A DNA stretch of 64,000 bases from Beverwykella pulmonaria (Eukaryota; Ascomycota; Dothideomycetes; Pleosporales; Melanommataceae): the NCBI GenBank assembly GCA_001599595.1, contig BCHH01000002.1, forward strand, positions 5,021,317 to 5,085,316. The letters are read 5' to 3'. Of the stretch, positions 19,275 to 30,145 are shown piece by piece (positions within the stretch are counted from its first letter, which is position 1; each line of letters starts with the position of its first letter). Below the pieces are notes generated by a model. It was not told the DNA's origin. It made no database searches and saw nothing but the letters and a program-made list of their open reading frames with translations. Made by a program: the position numbers and the translations under genes.

Positions 19275-21272
19275 CTAGGCTTCCAACTGCCACTTATTTA
19301 GAACGTCGAGCGATGCCTGGGTCTGAGGATGCTGAGGCCCGAGGACCTGCTTCTGCAGCTGGAAGCATTGTTCCATCAGTAAGATAGCCTCTGTGTACTT
19401 CCCCTGATCGCCTAGCGCCCGTGCCAAATTGCTCATACTTGTTAGCGTGTCAGGGTGCTCCTTTCCCGCCATCTTCTCCCACCGTACTAGCGTCTCTCGA
19501 TGCATCTTCTCTGCCTCGGCGTACTTCCCACTATCGCTCAGTACTAGCGCCAGATTTTTCATGCTCGCCAGCGTGTCTGGGTGCTCTCTCCCGAGCACTT
19601 TGTCGTATCCCTCCAGCGCTCGACTGTTCATATCCTCTGCCGCTTCGTAATTCCCCTGATGCCGCAGCACGCTCGCTAGGTTGCCCACGCTGGTCAGCGT
19701 GTCTAGATGCTCCGCGCCAAGCACCTTCATTCTCGTTTCCAAAACTTGCACAAACAGCTCTTCAGCCTCCTTCCACTGCCCTTGATTCCTATATGTAGAT
19801 GCCAGGTTAGCCACGCTGGTCAGTGTGAATGGATGCTCCGCCCCAAGCACTCTTTTTGTCGCCTCCGTCACTTGCACCTCTAGATCTTCAGCCTCCTTCC
19901 ACCGCCTTTGATGGCTGTACGTCGATGCCAGGTTGCCCATACTGGTCAGCGTGAATGGATGCTCCGCCCCAAGCACCCTCTTTCTCGTCTCCATCACTTG
20001 CACCTCTAGTTCTTCAGCCTCCGTCCACCGCCCTTGATGGCTGTACGTCGACGCCAGGTTGCCGATGCTGGTCAGCGTGTCTGGATGCTCCGTCCCAAGC
20101 ACCTTCTTTCTCATCTCCAAAACTTGTACCTCTAGTTCTTCAGCCTCATTCCATCGCCTTTGATGGCTGTACGTCGACGCCAGGTTGCCCATACTGGTCA
20201 TTGTGTTTGGATGCTCCGCCCCAAGCACCCTCTTTCTCGTCTCCAAAACTTGTACCTCTAGTTCTTCAGCCTCCGTCCACCGCCCTTGATGACTGTACGT
20301 CGACGCCAGGTTGCCCATGCTGGTCAGCGTGTCTGGATGCTCCGTCCCAAGCACCTTCTTTCTCGTCTCCAAAACCTGCACCTCTAGTTCTTCAGCCTCC
20401 TTCCACCGCCCCTGATGGCTGTACGTCGACGCCAAGTTGCCCATGCTGGCCAGCGTGTCTAGATGCTCCGTCCCAAGCAACTTCTTTCTCACCTCCGTCA
20501 CTTGCACCTCTAGCTCTTCGGCTTCCTTCCACCGCCCTTGATGGTTGTACGTCGACGCCAAGTTGCCCATGCTGGTCAGTGTATCTGGATGCTCTACCCC
20601 AAGCGCCTTCTTTCTCATCTCCACTACTTGCACCTTGAGCTCTTCGGCCTCCTTCCATCGCCCTTGATGGCTGTATATCGCCGCTAGATTGGCGAGGCTG
20701 GTTAGCGTGTCTAAATGCTCCGCCCCAAGCATCCTCCTTCTTGTCTCCACTACTTGCATCTCCAGCTCTTCAGCCTCCTTCCATCGCCCTTGATCCCAAA
20801 ATGTCGACGTTAAGTTTTCACTAGCGGTCTCCAATACCGGGAGTTGTGGCCTGTTAACCAGTGATTCTGGTTGATTTTGCATATCGGTTGTTACTCCACT
20901 AAAATTAGAAATGATCCATGTTCTGCAATCATCACCGTTGCGTCCTGTACCTATGTTGAAAACCGCAGATTGACTACCTCTGCTTATGCCGACAGACGTG
21001 CTTACTCGTGTGAGTTTCTCGCACTTGCTAGCGCTCAGACAGAATGCAGTAGGTACTGCCTCAGTTTTACGGAGGAAATTAGCGTGGTAATATGTATATG
21101 AACAGCGCTGCTGATAGAAGAAGATTAGAGCAAATATAAGTGCCGCTTGGTGTTGAAGGAGGGGTTGTAAGGAGACACACGTCTGACGCTGAGGCAAGGA
21201 GTAAGGCTGTTGCCTAAACTTCGCGCTTGGCAAATTTTCGCCAGAGTAGCGAATTAGATAGCAGTGCTTCAT
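19275..21272 (-). CDS. Kinesin-light-chain-type TPR array protein, probably a truncated NLR
   Basis: One open frame of up to 665 residues. From about residue 155 on it is an unbroken array of 12 TPR units of 42 residues (consensus YSHQGRWKEAEELEVQV, then LGAEHPDTLTSMGNLAST). Units 1-9 are near-identical; units 10-12 are the diverged C-terminal cap (GNYEAAEDM, GKYAEAEKM, GKYTEAILLM) normal for fungal NLR and TPR_10/TPR_12 proteins. The first unit starts half-way (ENLTSTFWDQGRW), which suggests that upstream units and an NB-ARC or NACHT module were lost. The 150 residues before the array have no recognisable domain and may not be translated, or may contain an intron, so the true start is uncertain. 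Such arrays bind ligands or partner proteins. Confidence 0.7.
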   Translation of the reverse strand: MKHCYLIRYSGENLPSAKFRQQPYSLPQRQTCVSLQPLLQHQAALIFALIFFYQQRCSYTYYHANFLRKTEAVPTAFCLSASKCEKLTRVSTSVGISRGSQSAVFNIGTGRNGDDCRTWIISNFSGVTTDMQNQPESLVNRPQLPVLETASENLTSTFWDQGRWKEAEELEMQVVETRRRMLGAEHLDTLTSLANLAAIYSHQGRWKEAEELKVQVVEMRKKALGVEHPDTLTSMGNLASTYNHQGRWKEAEELEVQVTEVRKKLLGTEHLDTLASMGNLASTYSHQGRWKEAEELEVQVLETRKKVLGTEHPDTLTSMGNLASTYSHQGRWTEAEELEVQVLETRKRVLGAEHPNTMTSMGNLASTYSHQRRWNEAEELEVQVLEMRKKVLGTEHPDTLTSIGNLASTYSHQGRWTEAEELEVQVMETRKRVLGAEHPFTLTSMGNLASTYSHQRRWKEAEDLEVQVTEATKRVLGAEHPFTLTSVANLASTYRNQGQWKEAEELFVQVLETRMKVLGAEHLDTLTSVGNLASVLRHQGNYEAAEDMNSRALEGYDKVLGREHPDTLASMKNLALVLSDSGKYAEAEKMHRETLVRWEKMAGKEHPDTLTSMSNLARALGDQGKYTEAILLMEQCFQLQKQVLGPQHPQTQASLDVLNKWQLEA
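19740..20815. repeat. Tandem 126-bp coding repeat (TPR units)
   Basis: The TPR gene contains about nine tandem copies of a 126-base unit, recognisable by the plus-strand words TGTACGTCGACGCCA and CTCTAGTTCTTCAGCCTC at a fixed 126-base period. Copies differ by only a few bases, including silent ones, which points to recent unit gain or gene conversion. Confidence 0.85.
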
Positions 21273-22606
21273 CTATCAATCGACTTTGAACCAGGGCAAT
21301 TTGTTAAGCAGCGTTTCGTGTTGGCTTAACCCTTGTGAGGTTCAGTCAGCAGTCTAATTAGAGACGATGAAGTCAGCTAGACATGGGAACTGGCACTCAA
21401 TAAAAGCATATGGTTCGCTCGTGGCTAGACACTTCAAACAATATTTCTCCAGCATCCATTGAGTCCTGCTCCAAAGAGAAACGCGGCTTGACTCTCACAA
21501 GATTAACAGTAAATTGCCCTCAAATTGGCTTGCTTGAGTGACGAAACAAGTCATACGTACCTCCAGACGTCTTATCAGAGCCAGCTTATCGTCAGTGTAT
21601 CTCAATTCACCAGCTCCTATAAGAGCCAGCCACTGCGCATGTCTGTTCCCGGCGGTCAAAGTGATTGTAATGCGTTCATCTAGAGCACCTCGGTCCTCCA
21701 TCATCTCCGGCTGAAAAAGAAACCCTCTTATAGTTGCAACTCTGGGACGAGCTTTGCAGTATCTTCAGAAGAAGATATTTCCTGAAAATCTGCCAGGTGT
21801 TCTCCAATGATTGACACGTCCCATCTATTTCGTAATATAGTATGTAAGGGTTTTTTTTTTGGAAATAAAAAATAAGAAACAAACATGCAGTACATGAGAC
21901 AGTTGAGAGTAAGGGGCTAATTGTAAGAAGATAGCAGCGAGCAGACTTCTGTATTCGTATCAAAGAGTCTAAAATCTGTCCTGTTCCTTCGAACCTCTCG
22001 CCCCCTTTGCTGTTCCTCGCTCTGGTGCTTGGCCGGCGCTAAGCCTGCGCGGGACAAGCATCCTTACACTAATACAGGACGAAATCTCTAGATCTCTATA
22101 AATCTGGACAAAGGCTAAAGCTAGAGCTTAGTGAGACTAACAGGGTATAATTTATATACAAAATAGTCTATCTTTAAAGTTTTGCAAGATATTACTAAAT
22201 TTTTGTCCAGATATTTCGCTTTCAAATCCCGGTTTTTTGGTGTGTTTTGGAACGGCGACCTCGCTTATCCTGTACGTTATCTCTATTTTTACTAGTGTTT
22301 TTAAAGTAGACGGCTCGCTTGTTTGGACGGCCGGTTCTTGTTTCAAGTTGGGGCCATGGAGAGTTGCTAAGCCCCGGGGCTGACAAACCAAGATTCTGGC
22401 GGAAGTTCTATTTGCTGCTTCTTGTATAGCATGTATTGCCAAGCAGAATTCAGCCTGATCGACGCTATGAATACGTTTCCGCCCCATATTTTGTCCGGCG
22501 CTATTTCTAATAGGCAATTCTCTGAAGCCAAGATGTCTCGCGTGAGCCTTTAACTATATACCTTTGGAGCTCAAATCCCAAGACTACGCGTTCCTAACTG
22601 TCTGCA
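21273..22606. other. Intergenic region, partly AT-rich
   Basis: 1.33 kb. It has a T11 run at 21849-21859 and AT-rich sequence at 22060-22230. A 121-codon minus-strand frame at 22152-22517 begins with text slightly like the N-terminus of Fot1/pogo transposases (SVDQAEFCLAIHAIQ), but the rest does not match; it may be a transposon relic. No gene is supported. Confidence 0.4.
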
Positions 22607-24590
22607 ATGCATCCCATCTCATATTCGTCGATTCCGAAGCCGGAAGCTTCTACTCATTCCCAAAGCTCAACTTCTCCTAAGCCTCACATTCGCACACCAA
22701 AAACAGTATGGGAGTGTATTGCACACCATGGCTGGTGGTGGGAAATAAGTGGTGCTCTTGTCGGTGTCATTTGCACCTCTCTTATAGCCGCCATCCTGTT
22801 TTGGGTCAACGGGAAGGCTCTTGACTTGTGGAAGTTGCCCATCCAACCGAATTCTCTTGTCTCGGTCTTTTCCACCATTGCAAAATCAGCCCTGCTTGTA
22901 CCTATAGCGGAGTGCCTTAGCCAATTAAAATGGATGTACATTGATGGTACAAAACCAAGAGCACTCAGTGATATCCAGGCGTTTGATGAAGCGAGCAGAG
23001 GCCCATGGGGCTCGTTGGTTCTGCTGTGGAAGACAAGAGCGGCATCCCCACCAGTCTTAGTCTGGCTGGGTGCAATCATGACGCTTCTAATGCTTGCTTT
23101 TGAGCCCTTTGCTCAGCAGGTTATTGAATTTCCTACACGTAGCGCAGTGCGGAACTTCAATGGATCGATGTCTTATACGCTCGCTCTCCCAAACTCGACT
23201 GCAAATCATACTCTCAAAGACGGTAGTGGTAAGTAGCTAAAACGCGGATCGCCCAAATGCGAACTACTTGCATAGCTAACAGTTATTTCTAGTACCGCAG
23301 TCGTTTTTCTTCGGCATGGATAGTCTGCTTTCAGGGAAACCCTCCACCGTAGTGAATAATGCGCAATGTCCGACAGACGAATGCCGCCTTCCAGATTACA
23401 CCACTTTGGGAGCTTGCACGACATGCGAATCTCAGGAGATTAGTTGGGAGACTCTATCGACGTCCGCATGTGAATATCGTTTGAACGTCATGCTGGATGA
23501 CAAGTTGGACCAACAATCCTCATCAACACAGCAAGACTTCGATGCAAAGATAGAAAAATTCTTGTCGAGCAGTCAGATGAAAAATGGGAGTGTATATCCA
23601 CTCCCTTCCTATTCTGTACAATGCAAAGTGCAGAAGCTTGGATATTCCATTCTCTCACTGGAAATTGCCCCAGGTTTCTTCGGCGGCGATGATGGCGATG
23701 AGTTTCACCCATACCTTTCCGTGGCTGGCAACTCCATATTTGGCCGGTGTGAATTGGACCCAGCGGGCCGAATCTCCTGTTGTTCCAGAGATGATAGTCA
23801 AAAACACGCACCCGATACAAGCGTTGATACTGTTGATCGCTGGACTTGTTTGGAGTCTAAGTCAGACTCTAGCAACCTAACCGATGTGAGAAATTTGAAA
23901 TACATCAAAGCCCAAGCAACGTGGTGCCGTCTCAACTTCTGCGCCCAGCAGTACACATCTGTTAGTATTCGTAACAACACCCTTCAAGCCAATATAGCCA
24001 GCTCCTCGCTTCACATTACCGGCGAACCCACCGAGTCCATTGAGGATTACACTCTAGTTGCAGACATTCTGCCAGCGCAGTCCTTCATCATAGGCAATGA
24101 ATCTCGCAATAGACTATCCGAACTCGTAGGCTCGTACACCCTTGTAGGCGGCAATAACACCTTTGTGGATCGGGTCATGCCTTTCGTCGACGCTTCCGGT
24201 TGGCCCAAATTCTTCCAACTCATATCCAACGTCTCCACATCCTTGATCCAGAGCCCCACCAACAGCCGTGCACAACTTAAATACGGCTCGGCGTGGTCAA
24301 AAGAAACATATATCCGGGTGCGCTGGCCTTGGTTTATATTACCTCTATCACTAGCCATTCTTTCTATGGTGTTCTTACTGTTTACTGCAGTGAAAAGTTC
24401 GAAGAAAAGTTATTTGTTTAAGAGCTCGGCTCTTGCACTACTGTATCATGGTTTGGATGGGGTAGACAGGGAGGATTTTGGGGAGGGGAGAAGGGAGACG
24501 GCGCATGGGTTAAAAAGGTTTGCAGATGGACAGAGGGTTTTGCTGGGGCATGATAGGCGAGGGGAATTGAAGATTTTGAAGGTGGATTAG
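22607..24590 (+). CDS. DUF3176 family membrane protein
   Basis: Exons 22607-23228 and 23293-24590 join over a 64-base intron (GTAAGT...TTTCTAG) to 639 residues. Residues about 43-68 give the DUF3176 opening (WWWEISGALVGVICTSLIAA), the first membrane helix; a second lies near 150-170 (VLVWLGAIMTLLMLAF) and a third near the C-terminus (FILPLSLAILSMVFLLFTAV). Between helices 2 and 3 is a long, presumably extracytoplasmic domain with several cysteines (CPTDECRL, LGACTTC, ISCCSRDD) and N-glycosylation sequons, as in this fungal-only family. The function of DUF3176 proteins is unknown. The gene lies between the TPR array and dead transposons. Confidence 0.85.
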
Positions 24591-24699
24591 CCGATTGTTT
24601 CGATGAGTAGTCAGGACAGAAGGAAGGCATGCAGTGAATGGAAATCGCAAACCCCTTTAATAACTAGAGACAGAGGCTGATTAAGTTCTTAGACAGGCT

Positions 24700-25900
24700 T
24701 TTATGTACAACAACAAAAAATAGGATTACAGGATAATTACAGCGGTGCTAATAAGTTGTTGGTCTGCGCACATAGTGTGGGGCTGCATATAGCTAGATAA
24801 AAGGGGTATACCTAGGAGGAGTGACTAATTATTATAGATTGCCACCAGCGTGGTAATCCGTACGTACACCGTATATCCGTAGTATCTGAAGAAGCTGTAC
24901 GATCCAAATTAGCACCTCTGTACGTACGTACGGCACCTGTAGGATGAGATGAGCTTACGGATCCAAATTTGCACCTCTGTACGTACGTACGGAGACCACC
25001 GTATACGCCGTATACGGGTGTTTTAGTCTTGGCGCGAAATGTAGGCGCGAAGTTTGATAAGATGACTCTCTACAGCCTTGTTTTGTAGCCAATTTTCCTG
25101 TAGTTGTATTGCTTTGATTGTAGCTCCACCAAAGCAATTTTCCAGGGCGTTTCAAACCCACTGAGTGGTAAGGCAACGCGCTACTTGTGGAGGAAGAGGA
25201 GGCTTGCTTCACTAACCGCTTTAGGACTACTCCAAAAACAAGCTTTCACAACACCAAACAATCGCCTATGTAGGCGCTTATACGCGAAAACTACAACCAT
25301 ATTTACGGTACCATATACGCGTAGAATTGAAAATCACCTACGGTACGCCCCACAACCATACGTACTCAACTGCCTGTACGTACGTACGGCTTACAAAGCA
25401 GCTACGGTGCCGTAACTTACGACCGTACTACGTACTGATTACCACGCTGATTGCCACCATAAAGCTCTAAGAGGTAGATACAGTGCTTAAAGCTGTATAG
25501 AGACTCTGTGCAAAAGGTTTATTACTTTACCATTACTATCAACTCCTGCTTATGCAGGACAACGCGCGCATACACACTGCGCACGTCGTGAGGGAGTTCA
25601 TAGCTAAGCACAACATCACAACCATCAACTAGCCGCCCTACTCACTTAATCTTAACCCAATTGAGCACCTCTAGTAGTTTCTTAAAAAACTTTTATTTAA
25701 ACACTATCCACAGTACAACAATTACACCAGGGCTTAGGAGGAGTGGGATGAGTTTTGTAATGCCTTGAAAAGTGTTAGCGTAGCATCCTTGGGCGCCTCA
25801 TCAAGGCGCTCATCCTAAGTATGCCACGCCGGATGGCGACCTGCAGGAAGGTAAAAGCTGGAAAACAAGTATTAATACCTACTTGATCACATCTAAGCAA
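24700..25900 (+). mobile_element. Dead Tc1/mariner transposase, split by the hAT-type MITE
   Basis: Plus-strand reading frame with DDE_3/mariner text: SVWGCI at 24772-24789 left of the MITE, and right of it LMQDNARIHTAHVVREFIAK (25549-25608), PPYS...NPIEHL (25633-25671) and MPRRMATCRK (25820-25850, after a one-base frame shift). Stops fall where the family has Trp or Gln: TAG at 25630-25632, 25672-25674, 25675-25677 (TGG to TAG) and 25735-25737 (CAG to TAG), as RIP would produce. MITE plus one target copy is 612 bases, a multiple of three, so the two halves lie in the same frame. The terminal repeats of this element were not identified. Confidence 0.75.
24846..25449. mobile_element. Non-autonomous hAT-type transposon (MITE), 604 bp, with 8-bp target duplication
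   Basis: Left end CAGCGTGGTAATC (24846-24858) is the perfect inverted complement of the right end GATTACCACGCTG (25437-25449). The element is flanked on both sides by ATTGCCAC (24838-24845 and 25450-25457), an 8-base target duplication as made by hAT transposases. Inside are several subterminal GTACGTACGTACGG palindromes and a 33-base direct repeat (24901-24933 and 24960-24992, one mismatch). No transposase is encoded, so it must be moved in trans. The identical target copies suggest a relatively late insertion. Very well supported by structure; the hAT family name is inferred from the 8-base duplication and CAG ends. Confidence 0.88.
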
Positions 25901-26790
25901 AAACTCGGTGTATATAAGGTGTTTTGGAGTACAATTGAGCTGCGAGGTTCGATGCGATTTCGTGCATAGGCTGTGGGGGTTTAAAACTTTTGGCGTGTGA
26001 CTGTGATAAATGGTCGTGGTGAAGGGCCGTAAGGCTCAACAGTTACATTGGACAAGGGTTATGGTTCCTTACCGCCCCACGATTACGAGGGGTTTAAAAT
26101 ACTCACATACCATTTCTTGCAAGTCTCTGCAGCTGATCGGCTCTCTAACTCCATAAGACTACAAAGCTCGGCCCAGAGAGTCCCCTGCCTCAGTGATTTT
26201 TGCTATCAGCTGAGCCCCCCTTTCTGTCAAGGCCTTGAGTTGGATCGAGCTGAATCAGGCTACAGACTCTCATCAAACATCTCGCTCGGCCCGAGGAACC
26301 AGGCAAGCCACATTCGCAATAATGACATTGGCTGTATACCCCTGAACTACGATGCGGCACAGCACACCTAGCCCGACAAACCTAGGAAATCAATCACAGA
26401 ACGCATGAAAATACGAACAGCTTCCTAATCCAGCTCACTGAAGACACACTCACCGGGACTATCAAGGTTTCGAGCAGTGCATTTGCTACACGCCCCCACC
26501 AAAGCCAGACATCTGAAGATAATTTTGCGTCAAAACTTGCGCGAGAAGATTTTGGGGGTTGGGGGCGTATTTTGGACAGTACCTGAAGCCTTACTGAATT
26601 CTATAAATTTAGATTTTTGCTGCGCAGTGCGTGTGATAGCAATTTCAGCGTCCGAATTGATCTACGTTTTTCTCTGATTCCTCCACACTTGTCATCCACG
26701 GTCCCAATCGCACAGCTTGTGCCTTGTTTAGAAGACAGCCCTCTTCCAATAACTCTATTTCTTAGTTTTTACCAAAGAATCCATTCCATC
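25901..26790. other. Intergenic region with transposon debris
   Basis: 890 bases between the mariner relic and the T5orf172 gene. Contains an imperfect inverted repeat (ACGCCCCCACCAAA near 26490 against TTGGGGGTTGGGGGCGT near 26555). No gene supported; the last 200 bases should hold the promoter of the next gene. Confidence 0.45.
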
Positions 26791-28708
26791 ATGGCTAATA
26801 GCTTAGCAAGAACTTCTCAGCTTGGACTGTCCCACCACGATGATGAAAGAAAACTCAGCTCAACGATGGCGATTGCTTCCACCCACAGTATATCTGGGGA
26901 GAGCATGCCTATCACCCCAGGATTCTCCAGATTTAAACCAGCGAGTCCTATCGTAATCTCGCCTGTAGAAAGTGACGCAACGCCCTATAGCGCTGGCAAC
27001 GATACATTCTGGGATGTGGAAGGAATATCCGGAACGAACAACAACGAGGCATCCACTCCTCTCACCCCCCCGACGACTGGACGTGGTCTCAAACAACCTC
27101 CATTTGCATCTCCGGGATCTCCATCACTTCGCATGACAAGAAACCAAAAAATTTGGGAAGAGGCCGATGTAGTAACCGAATCGGAGGAGATCAGGATTAA
27201 GACCGAAGATGGCGATTACTTCGAGCCTAAGAAGGTGTTCCGTAGCTTGACAAATCAACTTCGAGAAGGCTAGTATTCGTAGCGCAATTAGAGCCAACCA
27301 ACATTGCTGACGAAGACATTATGTAGTTGACGAAGTCCATAAAAACAAAGCACGGGGAAGTTTTGCTCTTCAGCCTCTGCTTGACTTTTCAGAGCTATCG
27401 AAGCTGTCGGGAAGACCGAGCACAGCATCATCGACACAGGACAACAATCCGATCGGACGCACATATGGCGGTGACAAATCTCAAATCAAAGCCGAAGAAA
27501 ATCAAGAGCTTAATGATGGTCCCGGGAAAGTGGCTTTGAGTGCATTCGGCAGGCTGCTTGACGAAATCGTACCGTTTGAAATAGATCAGCGGTTATCGGC
27601 GAATGGGTCCATCTGCGCCGGCTTGAATATCACAAAGGGGACTAGATGTACACACAAGGTGAAGAAGGACTCTACCCAAATATTGCGCATATCGCTCAAG
27701 ACTTTGTTGTTGCACAACGAAGAACGCAATTACTCCGCCTTCTTGAGCGAGATCAAAAAAATCATCCTTGCGGCAATGTGTGGGCAACACAAAAATGTTG
27801 CTTTTCACAAGAAAAGAATGGGCAAGCTCGAGGAATTGGTTCGAGAACTTCAGACCGGACCAGGGGACATCACCTGCTCAGGCTCTTCCTCTGTAGCTGA
27901 TGTATCCACGTTTTATTCATGGGTGAATGCGCTGTCGACTTCGAGCGGAGAGTCTACAGCACAACGAGATGCCAGCCTCGGACATACAGCGAAGCCGGAG
28001 ATGTCAGATACCTCAGAAACTGAAAACAGTGTTATATCCGCCAGAGGGTCTCGCAAAACCTTGGCAGACTGCACTGAAATGCCCATCTTGACTGAGATGG
28101 TTGGCGATACGAGCCAAAAGACCTTCATCAAATTTCATAAATGGCAGCCCCGACGTACGCAAGGCCAATCCGTTACCAAGGCACTGGAAATACTTGCCGA
28201 GCGGGATCTCACCGCATCCGAATTGAAATCAGGTTATATATACATCTTCTGGTACAAAGGCCAGTTTGGACATCTCAAGATAGGACTCTCGAAGGACCCG
28301 GAGAAGCGCTTGCAGCAATGGGACACACAGTGCAAACGCAAACATGATTTCCACGTCGCTTCGCATCGAGGAGATCTAGTGAAGGTAAATCATGTGCACC
28401 GTGTAGAGAAAATGATGCACGTCGAGTTGAAGAACCGGCAAAGGTCGATGGTCTGCGAGGGATGTGGAAAGACTCATAGAGAATGGTTCGAAGTGCCGGA
28501 TACAAGGGCAGTGGAGGCCTTCAACAGGTGGCAAGAGTGGATTGGACAATCACCATACAGAGAAGAACCGCACACTGGCGTGTGGAAGCTGACGTCTTCT
28601 GCGAGAAAGAAGCCCTCAGAGATTTGTCGTCCACTAGAGTCGGAGGAACCGTATCGGGCCGAGGGACGAGGTAGAAGACGTAAGCACAACTCAATCGGTA
28701 GTAGATAA
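26791..28708 (+). CDS. T5orf172 (GIY-YIG-like) domain protein
   Basis: Best model: exon 26791-27241, intron 27242-27392 (C|GTAGCT...TTTTCAG), exon 27393-28708, giving 588 residues; the donor is weak, so the exact junction is uncertain, though some intron is required because the first frame stops at 27271. Near residue 225 is a short Cys motif (SICAGLNITKGTRCTHK) usual before this domain. Residues about 431-516 form the T5orf172 domain: GYIYIFWYKG, LKIGLSKDPEKRLQQW, HRVEKMMHVEL and CEGCGKTHREWFEV. This family is related to GIY-YIG nucleases and is expanded in fungi (Mug113-like); catalysis has not been shown for most members. N-terminus is Ser/Pro-rich. It lies beside transposon relics. Confidence 0.75.
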
Positions 28709-30145
28709 TAGGCGTTTCAACAGAGCCCAGATTGAGTTATACATGAACAACAGGATAGACATAATTACATTTCATCATATAACCCCAAGCCTCAGATGGC
28801 ATTTGCAGTGAGTTCACTTAAAAAGTAGGCGAAATTAGCGCCTCAATGGTCGTATATACGCATCAATTATACGATTCCACTTTATGATTTTAAAAGGGAC
28901 ACCATGGGTAATCCCGGAAACAGTGATCAAGAAACACTTAAGATATCGTACAAGAAATGGGATCGACTAATACCTCTCTGGTAAAGAAACCAAAATACCA
29001 GATGCGAACAATCTCTAAGCCGAAAAGGTCGAAAAAATGCTTGTGTCGGTGATGGTGCTCGAAAATCGTTGATCGTATTGCGGGCTAGGCAAGATCGATG
29101 ATACCTGCTTGGTCGTGACTCCTTCTAGGAAAGCTGAATACTTAAGGCTGTCTCGTGAACTAAATATTCTAAGAGAAAGCCTTAGAAAGTGAACCATGAA
29201 ATGATTGGAAGAATAGTCATCTTCGAGCTATTTACAACATACAATAATGAAGACGACCTTCACCCTACTTCTCATGATCTCACAATTTCCCCACTACCGT
29301 CGACATTCAGTGCCCGCCTCAGTAATTCTCAATATCGCAGAATGATAACCTCTTTGCAATTACCAAACACCATCAAAGAGCTCCAAGACAAACCCTAAGT
29401 CCCAAATGAGTTCGGAAAAGTATGCAGTGAGCTTCTGACAGCGATCTCCACGTTTGTCCCCTACCACCTCCATCACCACCTCCACATATGCAAGTACATC
29501 TCCGCTAGCCAGCATATTCGCTCCAGAGCTCACAGCAGCAGTCGACATCCAACTCTCACAACTTTGCAATGCAGACAAGTGTCCCAGGCGCCTTCCCAAA
29601 GGGAAGAGGAGACTCTTGAGACCAGAATACACCTCAAGAGCTTAAACAAGTCGAGGACCGCGGGCAGCTCGAATGATTTCTGTGAGAAGGCGAGAGTTAA
29701 GAAATACCTGGTAAATTACCCTTGTATGGCAGAAAACACCACAAAACGTGTAGTCTCTGGGAACACTGTTGATTTTCGTTGTATCGCAGTGAAACTCGAG
29801 GCTGGTCAAAATATTGTGCGGTGGTTGCTCCTTTGACTCATGTGAAGTTCCTGGACGGCGGAAATTTGCCCACCATCATATCGAACAGCGATGTCGCTAG
29901 CTTGTGCTTTGGATGAAAGTCGTGTGGTGGTGTGTTGTTAGGGCTGTTGGTCCGAGCGGCAGCAACCCGCTCAATAAGGACTAGCGCCAAATAAGACGTT
30001 TGAAACACTCGACAACTAACTTCGAAACTTGACAAAACCACCCTGCCGTTCACTGCCTCTCCGACAGCTATCTCGCGCTCAGGGGCTGAATCACTCTCCC
30101 ACTTCACATTGCTATCCTCAGACTACCCACATCGTGTACAGAGAC
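28709..30145. other. Intergenic region
   Basis: 1.44 kb before coronin. A 90-codon minus-strand frame at 29360-29632 has helical, coding-like composition but no recognisable family, and no flanking exons could be fitted. Otherwise nothing seen; the last 300 bases should hold the coronin promoter. Confidence 0.4.

Noticed and set aside
19955..20638. 227-codon plus-strand frame of repeated Ser/Pro/Ala text
   Set aside because: It is the complement of the TPR units; its periodicity is explained by the 126-base repeat on the other strand.
19740..20815. CRISPR-like regular repeat
   Set aside because: The 126-base units are coding TPRs with no unique spacers, and the genome is eukaryotic.
22152..22517. 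Fot1/pogo transposase N-terminus
   Set aside because: Only about 15 residues look similar; the rest does not fit and no DDE part is present.
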